DNA from: Bacteroidales bacterium
GTDB taxonomy: Bacteria; Bacteroidota; Bacteroidia; Bacteroidales; DTU049
DNA: 8,578 bases
NCBI GenBank assembly: GCA_030017935.1
Contig: JASEGF010000084.1
Location: 1-8,578 of the forward strand
Reading direction: 5' to 3'
Shown: piece after piece, positions 1 to 7,112 of the stretch
Position numbering within the stretch: position 1 is the first letter of the stretch
Layout of the letters: every line of letters starts with the position of its first letter
Program-made: the position numbers and the translations under genes
Notes under the pieces: generated by a model
The model's input: only the letters and a program-made list of their open reading frames with translations
The model's database searches: none
Told to the model about the DNA's origin: nothing

Positions 1-1148
1 CTCCACTGGATTCTACCAAGAGTATCTTTTTCAGCTATTAGACCTTCTTCATCTCTAACTTTAGTCGTAAAAACATTACCTCTATATGGTCTCCAATCAT
101 CCATATCTTCATAAGATAGTGGTCTATACACATCTAATACCCATTCTGCTACATTACCAGCCATGTTATACAGACCAAAATCATTTGGCCAATAGCTAAA
201 AACAGGAGCTGTAGCATCGTAACCATCATTGAGATAACCAGCTACACCCATATAATCTCCTCTACCACGAACAAAGTTAGCTACAAAATCTCCCATATTT
301 TGATAATAATCTGTACGTAGAACATGCCCATTCCATGGATATACTCTTCTCTCTAAAACACGTTCGAAAACAGTATTTCCTATTAATCCCAAAGCTGCGT
401 ATTCCCATTCTGCTTCGGTCGGTAGTCTATATTTAGGTAGTAAAATTCCATCCTCTATACGTACTTTTCTTGTTCCCATACCTGATGGATTCAAATCATA
501 CAAATCATTTTTTACTATGCCTTCATACTGACCAGCTAGATAAGCATCTGTATTGAAATTATTTTCATTCATTTGCATGTTATCTAATTTCAAAATACCC
601 TCACGAATTAATATATACTCATTAACTCTATCAGTACGCCAAGAAGCATAATCGTTAGCTTGTCTCCAGCTGACACCTACTACAGGGTAATAATTATAAG
701 CAGGATGTCTAAAATAATAATCTACAAAAGGATCATTATAACCTAAACGAGACAGCCAAACTAAAGTGTCAGGTAATGCCTTATATACAATCTCTGGATA
801 ATCTACACCATAAACTCTAGAAAGCCAATAAGTGTATTCACGATAATCGACATTAGCTACTTCAGCCATATCCATATAAAATGAAGATACAGAAACCCTT
901 CTAGGAACATTATCCCATTCATAGGTAACATCTTGTTCGGTACGACCCATTACAAAGGTACCACCTGTTACTAAAACTAATCCTGGACCTGTTTCTTGTT
1001 CTTCATAAGGAACAACCTCAAAACCGCCCCAATTAGGGTCATTGTATACCCATCCAGTGGTGCGTGATCTCTCTTGAGTACAAGAACTCAAAATAATCAC
1101 AAAAATTATACTCAGACTAAAAATCTTTGAAAACTTTTTTATATTCAT
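1..1148 (-). CDS. gldJ: GldJ, gliding/type IX secretion lipoprotein (C-terminus cut off)
   Basis: Reading the minus strand from the ATG at 1148 gives 382 uninterrupted codons before the window edge, so the C-terminus is missing. The N-terminus is a lipoprotein signal: two lysines, a hydrophobic stretch, and lipobox LSSC with the acylated cysteine at residue 23. A TGWVYNDPNWGGFE segment (31-44) follows, which resembles the GldJ N-terminus; GldK starts differently. The rest is a formylglycine-generating-enzyme-like (SUMF1) fold: TGGTFVMG (61-68), HPAYNYYPVVGVSW (148-161), RLPTEAEWEYAA (241-252) and DFGLYNMAGNVAEWV (323-337). The visible part has no cysteine besides the lipidated one, but the family's catalytic cysteines would lie beyond the edge. 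GldJ is needed for gliding and for stability of type IX secretion components, and sits in the periplasm anchored to the outer membrane. It starts 28 bp after porP with no promoter between, so the two are probably cotranscribed. GldK/PorK is the main alternative name. Confidence 0.9.
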   Translation of the reverse strand, partial: MNIKKFSKIFSLSIIFVIILSSCTQERSRTTGWVYNDPNWGGFEVVPYEEQETGPGLVLVTGGTFVMGRTEQDVTYEWDNVPRRVSVSSFYMDMAEVANVDYREYTYWLSRVYGVDYPEIVYKALPDTLVWLSRLGYNDPFVDYYFRHPAYNYYPVVGVSWRQANDYASWRTDRVNEYILIREGILKLDNMQMNENNFNTDAYLAGQYEGIVKNDLYDLNPSGMGTRKVRIEDGILLPKYRLPTEAEWEYAALGLIGNTVFERVLERRVYPWNGHVLRTDYYQNMGDFVANFVRGRGDYMGVAGYLNDGYDATAPVFSYWPNDFGLYNMAGNVAEWVLDVYRPLSYEDMDDWRPYRGNVFTTKVRDEEGLIAEKDTLGRIQW

Positions 1149-1176
1149 AATTTTTATAATTTTTAAATATTAATAA

Positions 1177-2160
1177 TTAAAATTTAGGACAATTTATAGG
1201 AGCTATTCTTTTAGCTTTCACTGGACAAGGTAATCTAAAAGTCAGTGAAAATTCATGTGCACCACCAGATTGATTAGTAAGTCTAGAAACTGTAATATCA
1301 TAGCTATAGCCCACTTGAAAGGTTTCTTGCACAAAACCTAACAATACAATAAATGCATCTGGATTTTTTGTACTATGTCTAAACCAGGTACCTACTACAA
1401 AAGGATATTTATTTAGATATAATCCATAGTTAAATTCTTCAAAATCTTGTTGTTTAGAAAATAAAATATTGGGAGATAAAGTAGTTTCTTCAACAGTATA
1501 TTTTTTATATGGTTTAGATTCAATACTTATTATACCACCAGCATGAACTGTATATTTAACAGGTAGTTTAGAAGTACTAATAAACCCTTCATTAGGTCTA
1601 GTAATATGACTGGCAGAAAAACCAACAAAAAATCTTTCTCCATAACCAGCAATGCCAGCAGTGAAATCAGCAAAATTCTTTGTTAAATTTTCAGGTGGAA
1701 TCTCATTAGTATTACGAATAATGCCCCATCTGGGATCTATCTGATCTGGAAAAATTAATTTTTCCCAATCAAGAGTTTTTTGTACAAATGTAGCCTGCAA
1801 TGCAGTATTAATATAAAACTTATCTGATACTTTTAATCTAAAAGCATACATTAAACCAGCTAAGGTAGTGTTTAAAACTCCTTCACCAGCTCTATCTACA
1901 TCTACTAAAACACCTATACCACCAGATAACGCTGGCACATACATATCGTATGAAGCATTATATGTAACATATGTACCTGTTATACTAGGCCATTGACTTC
2001 TAAAATTAAATGCTAATCTAGGACATATCTGGGAACCTGCTAATGCAGGGTTCAAATATAATGGATTTGCATAATATTGTGAAAAATGAGGATCTTGACC
2101 TTTTAGACCTCCGATACTAAATATTACTATTATTAAAATCAAAAAATACTTCTGTTTCAT
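1177..2160 (-). CDS. porP: PorP/SprF family type IX secretion outer-membrane protein
   Basis: The product starts with a signal peptide (MKQKYF, then a hydrophobic core, likely cleaved after LKG at residue 21) followed by QDPHFSQYYANPLYLNPALAG-like sequence, the hallmark mature N-terminus of the PorP/SprF family. The remainder alternates short amphipathic strands and glycines, as in an outer-membrane beta barrel, and about 327 residues is normal for the family. Family members bind the PorE/PorK ring components or support secretion and anchoring of gliding adhesins such as SprB; which role applies here cannot be told from sequence. Two in-frame starts exist, at 2166 and 2160. I chose 2160 because it gives a clean basic n-region and places the ATG 18 nt after the promoter -7 box; 2166 would leave only 12 nt and a leader of a few bases. 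gldJ follows 28 bp downstream. Confidence 0.93.
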   Translation of the reverse strand: MKQKYFLILIIVIFSIGGLKGQDPHFSQYYANPLYLNPALAGSQICPRLAFNFRSQWPSITGTYVTYNASYDMYVPALSGGIGVLVDVDRAGEGVLNTTLAGLMYAFRLKVSDKFYINTALQATFVQKTLDWEKLIFPDQIDPRWGIIRNTNEIPPENLTKNFADFTAGIAGYGERFFVGFSASHITRPNEGFISTSKLPVKYTVHAGGIISIESKPYKKYTVEETTLSPNILFSKQQDFEEFNYGLYLNKYPFVVGTWFRHSTKNPDAFIVLLGFVQETFQVGYSYDITVSRLTNQSGGAHEFSLTFRLPCPVKAKRIAPINCPKF

Positions 2161-2178
2161 TATCAATTTAATTTGTTA

Positions 2179-2208
2179 CAAAAATAATACATTTTTTTAA
2201 TAAGCAAA
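2179..2208 (-). promoter_or_regulatory. Candidate Bacteroidota-type promoter of porP-gldJ
   Basis: On the minus strand a TTTG (2208-2205) and a TATTTTTG (2186-2179) are separated by 18 nt. This fits the TTG...TAnnTTTG pattern of Bacteroidota primary-sigma promoters. It lies in the 119-bp gap between porD and porP, which otherwise holds only AT-rich sequence, and implies that porP-gldJ can be transcribed independently of the bamD cluster. Confidence 0.6.
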
Positions 2209-2285
2209 AATTTTTAATATTTTTTATATAAAATTTTATAATTTTCATCATTATACATAAATAATATTCATAAGGTTACATTAAA

Positions 2286-3203
2286 TCATTGAGAAACCAA
2301 CATTTCATTATATTTACTTGCATTAATAGGATCTATTGATTTTAGAATATTTACAATTTCAGTTTTTTCTATAGCAGGAGCAGGCTTGAAAATATTTACT
2401 AATTCATCACTTTTAGCTGTCATAAATAAACTAATAATAAACAGACCAGGTTTTTCTTTATAAGTTTGTTGGATTAATTTCATTGCTTGAGTAATAGCAC
2501 TACGACCTTTTACTATATCATCAGCCATGATATCTAAACCTTGTCTGTGATAGAGATAGAACCCTTTTCTAAAATTTTCATAATTTTTATTTGTCAAATT
2601 TTCTAAAATCCAATATCTATTTCTTTGATTTTCATAAGATCGCCAACCTTTATATTGGGTAGCATTAGCTGGTATAGAATTGATAACAGCCCAAGCTTTC
2701 TCATAGAATGGTGTACCACCTAGCTCCTGATAACTATCAAAATCTAATCCTATAAATAAAAAAGCATAATAAGACAGTAGAGATTCTAAATTACCAACAA
2801 AAGTATTTTCTACATAATCTAATGAGGTACCCTGTGTATATTGAAATTGAATGTCTTTATCTTGAAAATTAAATAATGAAGAGTGGTAAGAAGTATTATA
2901 AATAGGACGACGTAATTGAACTTGAAAAGTACCACTATACATATTAATGTTATCATATGAAGAAATCGTAATTATTATAGAACATTCTATTCGTTCTTCA
3001 GGTTCGAAATTATAATTTGTCCACTTACGATCGTTCATAAATTCATAAATAGAATTCTGCAAATTATCAAAAACAGATTGATCTACATTAGTGATAGAAC
3101 TAGCATTTATAGAAACCGAACAATTTAATTCTTGACTATAAGAGATGATAGGTAACGGTGTTAATAATATCAAACAAAAAAATATTTTCAAAAAATTTTT
3201 CAT
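2286..3203 (-). CDS. porD: DUF4835 family exported protein (PorD-type, type IX secretion associated)
   Basis: The 305-residue product has a signal peptide (MKNFLKIFF, hydrophobic core, likely cleavage after SYS at residue 23) and begins its mature part QELNCSVSIN, typical of the DUF4835 family. The family is largely confined to Bacteroidota, about 300 residues long, and has been named PorD in type IX secretion annotation; its biochemical role is not established. Neither a transmembrane segment beyond the signal peptide nor a lipobox is visible, so a periplasmic or outer-membrane-associated location is inferred. The gene starts 5 bp after the coaBC stop, so translation is probably coupled. Its position after bamD-omega-coaBC matches the usual Bacteroidota arrangement. 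The family is clear; the name PorD and a direct role in type IX secretion are less certain. Confidence 0.82.
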   Translation of the reverse strand: MKNFLKIFFCLILLTPLPIISYSQELNCSVSINASSITNVDQSVFDNLQNSIYEFMNDRKWTNYNFEPEERIECSIIITISSYDNINMYSGTFQVQLRRPIYNTSYHSSLFNFQDKDIQFQYTQGTSLDYVENTFVGNLESLLSYYAFLFIGLDFDSYQELGGTPFYEKAWAVINSIPANATQYKGWRSYENQRNRYWILENLTNKNYENFRKGFYLYHRQGLDIMADDIVKGRSAITQAMKLIQQTYKEKPGLFIISLFMTAKSDELVNIFKPAPAIEKTEIVNILKSIDPINASKYNEMLVSQ

Positions 3204-3208
3204 TCTAT

Positions 3209-4411
3209 TTATTTTTTACATAAATCTAAAATCAGCTTATCAATAATAAAATAAGCTAAAGATTTTTTACTATCAATATCAGAGTGAATATTAGTACCAT
3301 CATTTTTAATTATAGTTATTTTGTTATAATCGCTTCCCATTCCAATATTTTCATCTTTAGCACTATTCAAAATAATAGCATCTAAATTTTTATTTTTTAA
3401 TTTTTCTATAGCATTATTTATTTCATTATCAGTCTCTAAAGCAAAGCCAATAAGCCACTGATGTTTCTTTTTTTGAGCTAATTCATAGAGAATATCTGGA
3501 TTTTTAGCTAATTCAATAGTCAAATGATCAGATTTTTTAATTTTTTCTTTAGAAAAATTAACAGGGTAAAAATCGGATACAGCAGCATTCATGATAACTC
3601 CATCGACGTCATCGAAATAAAGATTACATTTTTCGAGCATATCTTTAGTAGTAGTTACATTAACGAGTTTAATATTTGGATGAGAAACATTAAGACATGT
3701 AGGACCGCTTATCAAAATGACATCTACTCCTAAACTAGCGAGAGCTTCAGCAATAGCAAAGCCCATTTTGCCACTGCTCTTATTACCAATAAATCTGACT
3801 GGATCTATAGGTTCATAAGTAGGCCCAGCGGTAATAAGAATTTTTTTGCCAGATAAAATTAATTGAGAATCAAAAAATTTTTCTATCTCACTAGCAATAT
3901 TAAGTGGTTCAGCCATTCGGCCAGTACCCTGATATCCACAGGCCAAATCACCACTTTCTGGTTGAATGAATCTAACACCTAAATTTTTTAAAATTGTTAT
4001 ATTTTGTTGTAAAATAGGATGATTCCACATTTTCACATTCATAGCTGGAGCTATAAAAACTTGTTTATTAAAAGCTAAAAAGCTAGTAGATACAGTATCA
4101 TCAGCTATACCATTTGCCAATTTACCAATAATATTAGCAGTAGCAGGAGCAATGACAAATATATCTGCCCAATCAGTAATGCTAATATGTTCTGTACCAG
4201 AAAACTTGACATCGTCAAACATTTCATAATAAACATCATAATTAGTAAGAGTTTTAATAGTCGTAGGAGTAATAAATTGTAAAGCATTTTTAGTAGCTAC
4301 TACTCTAACATCTGCACCACCTTGCACAAAAAATCTAATAAGTATTGGAATTTTATATGCAGCTATACTACCACTAATACCAATGAGAATATGTTTATTC
4401 TGAAAATTCAT
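3209..4411 (-). CDS. coaBC: Bifunctional phosphopantothenoylcysteine synthetase/decarboxylase CoaBC
   Basis: This enzyme makes two successive steps of coenzyme A synthesis: CTP-dependent coupling of 4'-phosphopantothenate to cysteine (CoaB, C-terminal half) and FMN-dependent decarboxylation to 4'-phosphopantetheine (CoaC, N-terminal half). The 400-residue length is normal. The CoaC half shows GISGSIAAYK (11-20), the active-site histidine at 75 (TEHISITDWAD), APAMN with Asn125, and the flap cysteine 158 in SGDLACGYQGTGRM. These match the positions of the corresponding E. coli residues. The CoaB half shows ITAGPTYEPIDPVRFIGN ending at Asn210, NKSSGKMG, NAAVSDFYP (275-283) and a KIKK lysine patch (290-293). 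All key residues are present, so it should be functional and cytoplasmic. The start codon directly abuts the omega gene stop (TAA then ATG), which points to translational coupling. Confidence 0.98.
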   Translation of the reverse strand: MNFQNKHILIGISGSIAAYKIPILIRFFVQGGADVRVVATKNALQFITPTTIKTLTNYDVYYEMFDDVKFSGTEHISITDWADIFVIAPATANIIGKLANGIADDTVSTSFLAFNKQVFIAPAMNVKMWNHPILQQNITILKNLGVRFIQPESGDLACGYQGTGRMAEPLNIASEIEKFFDSQLILSGKKILITAGPTYEPIDPVRFIGNKSSGKMGFAIAEALASLGVDVILISGPTCLNVSHPNIKLVNVTTTKDMLEKCNLYFDDVDGVIMNAAVSDFYPVNFSKEKIKKSDHLTIELAKNPDILYELAQKKKHQWLIGFALETDNEINNAIEKLKNKNLDAIILNSAKDENIGMGSDYNKITIIKNDGTNIHSDIDSKKSLAYFIIDKLILDLCKK

Positions 4412-4732
4412 TTATTGACTTTCTGGAATACGGAAATATATCTTGTTTCTTAAGAATTCTTTGGTTGCTACCAAAGTGGGTTTGGGTTTTAATTCATATT
4501 CTCTAGAAACCTCTATCTGAGCTTTATTTTCAATATATTCTTCTAGAGTATCAACGGTGGTTTTAAATTCAGAAAGTTTTTCATCAAGTTCTTCTTTCCT
4601 TTGTTGGCTAATTTGATTTGCTCTTTTACCAATGATAAGTGTGCTAAGATAAATATTACCTGTGATCTCACTCATTTCTTTAATATCTCTGGTAACAGCC
4701 TCTTGCCAAATTTTTTGATCTTTTTTTATCAT
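4412..4732 (-). CDS. rpoZ: DNA-directed RNA polymerase omega subunit (Bacteroidota type)
   Basis: This 106-residue protein matches the Bacteroidota form of omega, the small RNA polymerase subunit that stabilises beta-prime during assembly. The recognisable core is TRDIKEMSEITGNIYLSTL continuing into IIGKRANQIS (14-42), where the GN...KRANQ segment corresponds to the GNRFDLVLVAARRARQ region of E. coli omega. A charged, probably helical stretch follows (43-80), then the KPKPTLVATKEFLRNKIYF tail (82-100) seen in Bacteroidota homologues. It starts 7 bp after bamD and ends immediately before the coaBC ATG, so it is almost certainly expressed with both. An older generic name for such small proteins in this cluster is hypothetical protein. 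Confidence 0.9.
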   Translation of the reverse strand: MIKKDQKIWQEAVTRDIKEMSEITGNIYLSTLIIGKRANQISQQRKEELDEKLSEFKTTVDTLEEYIENKAQIEVSREYELKPKPTLVATKEFLRNKIYFRIPESQ

Positions 4733-4739
4733 AATTTTT

Positions 4740-5552
4740 TTAAATATTTTGTTTTAAATTTATTTGTTTTTGTATTTCAGCTTTAATATCATTTAATTTA
4801 TTGATATACTGACTATTAGGGTATAAAGATATAAAATTATTAATTGCATCAACAGCCTGCTGAAATCTAGGTAATTGTTTATTTTTGACACTATTGATAG
4901 CATAATAATAATGAGAAAGACATAAATAATAATTTGCATCCTCCTTATAATTAGAAGCTGGATAGTCTTTAATAAAATTATTTAATGAAACAATAGAAGC
5001 TTTATATTCTTGTATATCATAATACAATTTAGAATTAGTATAATCTTTTTTTTCTAGATTTGCACTTAGTTTATAAATACAATCTTTAGCTTCTAAAATT
5101 TTACTACTATTAGGATATCTAGAGATAAATAATTGAAAATCATTAATAGCTTCTTTAGTAGTAGATTGATCTAGATAATAGGTGGGAGCCAATTTATATT
5201 TCGAATAAGCAGCTTGGAAAGCACACTCTTCAGCATATTTACTAGAAGGGAAGGTTTTGGCGAATTCACTAAAATGATAACTAGCTAATATATAATCGCC
5301 TTGATGATAATAGCTCCACGCCATATAATAATATAACTCTTGTGATTTAGTAGTTCCGCGATAATAAGGAATTATCATTTCACATAATTGAATGACCTGA
5401 TAATACCTGCCCTGTTGATAATATTCTAACACTTTAGCATATTTGAGCTCTGGGTCATCTGCTTTAGCAATTTTATTAAATTCAATATTATCTCTACATG
5501 AAGAAAAAACAATTAATAACAATGTAAATGCAAAAAGTATTTTAGCTTTCAT
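4740..5552 (-). CDS. bamD: Outer-membrane protein assembly factor BamD (lipoprotein, TPR)
   Basis: BamD is the essential lipoprotein partner of BamA in the complex that folds beta-barrel proteins into the outer membrane. The 270-residue product has a lipoprotein signal ending in FSSC, with Cys19 as the acylated residue, followed by tetratricopeptide-like repeats. Four copies of an F-x3-[YF]-P-x-S pattern are visible, near residues 97-104 (FAKTFPSS), 142-149 (FISRYPNS), 193-200 (FIKDYPAS) and 240-247 (FISLYPNS). Each sits at the end of a helical pair, as in BamD TPRs. Length and architecture are normal. It leads the tight bamD-omega-coaBC-porD cluster. The 78-bp gap upstream contains no convincing promoter, only partial matches, so read-through from the HMA gene is possible. 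Confidence 0.92.
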   Translation of the reverse strand: MKAKILFAFTLLLIVFSSCRDNIEFNKIAKADDPELKYAKVLEYYQQGRYYQVIQLCEMIIPYYRGTTKSQELYYYMAWSYYHQGDYILASYHFSEFAKTFPSSKYAEECAFQAAYSKYKLAPTYYLDQSTTKEAINDFQLFISRYPNSSKILEAKDCIYKLSANLEKKDYTNSKLYYDIQEYKASIVSLNNFIKDYPASNYKEDANYYLCLSHYYYAINSVKNKQLPRFQQAVDAINNFISLYPNSQYINKLNDIKAEIQKQINLKQNI

Positions 5553-5612
5553 AAAATATTAAAAAAACGAACTTAAAAATAACGGCATTTACACTTATTA
5601 AATTATAAAAAT

Positions 5613-5625
5613 TACAAAGTTTGTA
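5613..5625. repeat. Short inverted repeat between HMA gene and bamD
   Basis: TACAAAGTTTGTA is a perfect inverted repeat with 6-base arms around one central base, located just beyond the HMA gene stop. It could be a small operator, or on the minus strand a 5-bp hairpin with a 3-nt loop followed by ATTTTTAT. Either role is tentative because the arms are short and AT-rich. Confidence 0.3.
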
Positions 5626-5630
5626 CTCAA

Positions 5631-5972
5631 CTAATGAGAACAAGCTTTTTCTATTTTTGTACCTTCAGGACTTTTTTCAGTTAAATAACCAACTTCATGA
5701 ATTAGATTTATCAAATCTGTCTCATTATATCTCTGGGGATTATACACGATAGTAACGATTTTTGTTTCTAAATCAGCATTGACAGAATATATATCTTCTT
5801 TATTAGAAATTTTATCCTCAATGAGTTTTTTACCATTTTCGCAATGGAAAAAAGTTTTCACTTTAAACTCAGCTTTGTTTTTGCTGGCTTCTCTGCCTGT
5901 AACAGCAGTTTGAGCATTTACAAAACTAGGTATTGCAAATGCAACTAATAAAATTAAAAATAGCTTTTTCAT
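5631..5972 (-). CDS. Small exported heavy-metal-associated (HMA) domain protein with half a metal site
   Basis: The 113-residue product has a signal peptide (MKKLFLILL, likely cleaved after VNA at residue 20) and one ferredoxin-like HMA domain (about 34-98). The fold is supported by FKVKTFFHCENGKKLIEDKI, the strand pair SVNADLETKIVTIVYNP (63-79) and the helix ETDLINLIHEVGY (84-96), the usual pattern of CopZ/MerP-like domains. The normal CxxC metal motif is reduced to HCENG: Cys44 is present but the second position, residue 47, is glycine. The protein ends in ACSH, so Cys111 and His113 might serve as additional ligands. A periplasmic metal-binding or sensing role is inferred, not shown. No metal transporter or thiol oxidoreductase gene is adjacent. 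It stands alone between two intergenic gaps, 71 bp upstream and 78 bp downstream, with its own candidate promoter. Confidence 0.8.
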   Translation of the reverse strand: MKKLFLILLVAFAIPSFVNAQTAVTGREASKNKAEFKVKTFFHCENGKKLIEDKISNKEDIYSVNADLETKIVTIVYNPQRYNETDLINLIHEVGYLTEKSPEGTKIEKACSH

Positions 5973-5996
5973 AATGATATTTTTTTATGTTTAATG

Positions 5997-6026
5997 CAAA
6001 ATTACAAAAAAAATTTTATTTAGAAA
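5997..6026 (-). promoter_or_regulatory. Candidate promoter of the HMA-domain gene
   Basis: On the minus strand TAATTTTG (6004-5997) matches the Bacteroidota -7 box TAnnTTTG, 24 nt before the ATG. The upstream box is weak: TTTC at 6026-6023, 18 nt away, instead of TTTG. The match lies in the 71-bp gap after the glycosyltransferase gene. Confidence 0.42.
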
Positions 6027-6043
6027 AAATAATTAGATGATAA

Positions 6044-7069
6044 TTAAAAACTTTTTACCATATCAATAATCTCATCAACTGCTATTTGATTAATACAGTA
6101 ACAATTTTCAGGATTTAAACAATGATTATGGCAAATAACTTTATTAAAAGGAGGTAAAAGAACCTTAGCATTTTGGCCAATTGGTGCCCATCTATGTGGG
6201 GCAAAAGTACCCATAGGCACATACAACCCAATAGCATTAGTACATAGTGAAGCAGCAATGTGCAATGGACCAGTACTACTAGCTATCACTGCTTTAGCAT
6301 TTGCTATAACACTCATTAATTGATACAAATCTAAAGAGCCAAAAAAAGTTTTCACATTCAAATCCTTAAAAATTGGTAACAAATATTTACCTTCTTCACT
6401 ACTACCAGTGATATAAACATTTTCACCAAGTGCTAGTAACTTTTTTGCTAACAAATAAAAATTATCAGTAGAAAAATTAGGAGCACTACCCATAGAACCT
6501 GGATGTAGAATTATAGGACAATTATTAGGATCTATAAAATCATTAGGCACAAAAACGGGCAAATCATGAAGAATAAATTTATCTTTGCCATAAAATTGCT
6601 CTAATTCGGTAATAGAAGGTATATAGTCAATCTGTAATGGATGGAGAAGAAAAAAATTTAATTGTGCCTCATGTAATTTAGAATTTTTCCTAGAAAAATT
6701 AACTAATTTATTAGCATATCTAAATGAGTAATAACGATGAGAAGTAGCAATACGCATAGGTATTTTAGATTTCGCAAATAATCTCATCACATTATAATCT
6801 GGATAAGCAAAAATGACAGTATCAGCAGCAATAGAATTGATAGAATCAATTTTTTTATTAATCTGAGGTTCACTATCTATCTGATCAAAAGAATATACAT
6901 TATCAATAAAATTATAAGAATCTGCTATAGGCAAAGCATAGTCCCTAACGAGGTAAGAAATATTAATTCCAGGTAAATTTTTTTTCAAAAAAGCTGCTAA
7001 AGGTAGAGTGAGTACTAAATCACCTAATTTATCAGTTCTAGAAATTAAAATTTTATTAATATTAAGCAT
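6044..7069 (-). CDS. Glycosyltransferase family 9 (ADP-heptose:LPS heptosyltransferase-like)
   Basis: The 341-residue product has the GT-B architecture of family 9 transferases, which build lipopolysaccharide core or related surface glycans on the cytoplasmic face of the inner membrane. The N-terminal domain opens with ILISRTDKLGDLVLTLP (7-23), the RxDxxGD motif whose final aspartate (Asp17) corresponds to the catalytic-base position of WaaC. The C-terminal domain shows IILHPGSMG (186-194), VYITGSSEEGKY (218-229), ASSTGPLHIAASL (263-275) and APHRWAPIG (290-298), the nucleotide-sugar region. The tail carries four clustered cysteines (313, 317, 323, 325). Length is normal. The sugar donor and acceptor cannot be predicted, so I give no gene symbol; true heptose use is uncertain in this phylum. 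The gene starts 43 bp after pgk with no promoter box between, so cotranscription with pgk is likely. Confidence 0.9.
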   Translation of the reverse strand: MLNINKILISRTDKLGDLVLTLPLAAFLKKNLPGINISYLVRDYALPIADSYNFIDNVYSFDQIDSEPQINKKIDSINSIAADTVIFAYPDYNVMRLFAKSKIPMRIATSHRYYSFRYANKLVNFSRKNSKLHEAQLNFFLLHPLQIDYIPSITELEQFYGKDKFILHDLPVFVPNDFIDPNNCPIILHPGSMGSAPNFSTDNFYLLAKKLLALGENVYITGSSEEGKYLLPIFKDLNVKTFFGSLDLYQLMSVIANAKAVIASSTGPLHIAASLCTNAIGLYVPMGTFAPHRWAPIGQNAKVLLPPFNKVICHNHCLNPENCYCINQIAVDEIIDMVKSF

Positions 7070-7112
7070 AAAAAGAAGGAGTAAATAGAAAAAAAATATT
7101 TAAATAATAATA

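Noticed and set aside
1..1148. GldK/PorK as the identity of the left-edge gene
   Set aside because: The TGWVYNDPNWGGFE segment after the lipidated cysteine and the RIEDGILLPKYRLPTEAEWE run fit GldJ better; GldK has a different N-terminal segment. Not fully excluded because the C-terminus is missing.
2227..2240. 14-nt palindrome TATAAAATTTTATA downstream of porD, considered as terminator or operator
   Set aside because: Made only of A and T in an extremely AT-rich gap, and not followed by a T run on the minus strand; expected by chance.
3524..3733. Plus-strand open frame of 69 codons
   Set aside because: It lies wholly antisense inside coaBC, whose reading is strongly supported by catalytic motifs; no promoter or recognisable product.
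4105..4287. Second minus-strand frame of 60 codons, leucine-rich
   Set aside because: Out-of-frame shadow of the CoaC half of coaBC; its leucine-rich composition comes from reading AT-rich codons in the wrong frame.
4601..4786. Plus-strand open frame of 61 codons
   Set aside because: Antisense to the omega gene and the bamD end; no family resemblance.
5568..5575. TAAGTTCG on the minus strand as a bamD -7 box
   Set aside because: One mismatch to TAnnTTTG and no TTG element at the right distance, although its 15-nt distance to the ATG would fit.
7070..7112. Separate promoter or terminator between pgk and the glycosyltransferase
   Set aside because: No TAnnTTTG match and no GC-containing hairpin in this 43-bp AT-rich spacer.
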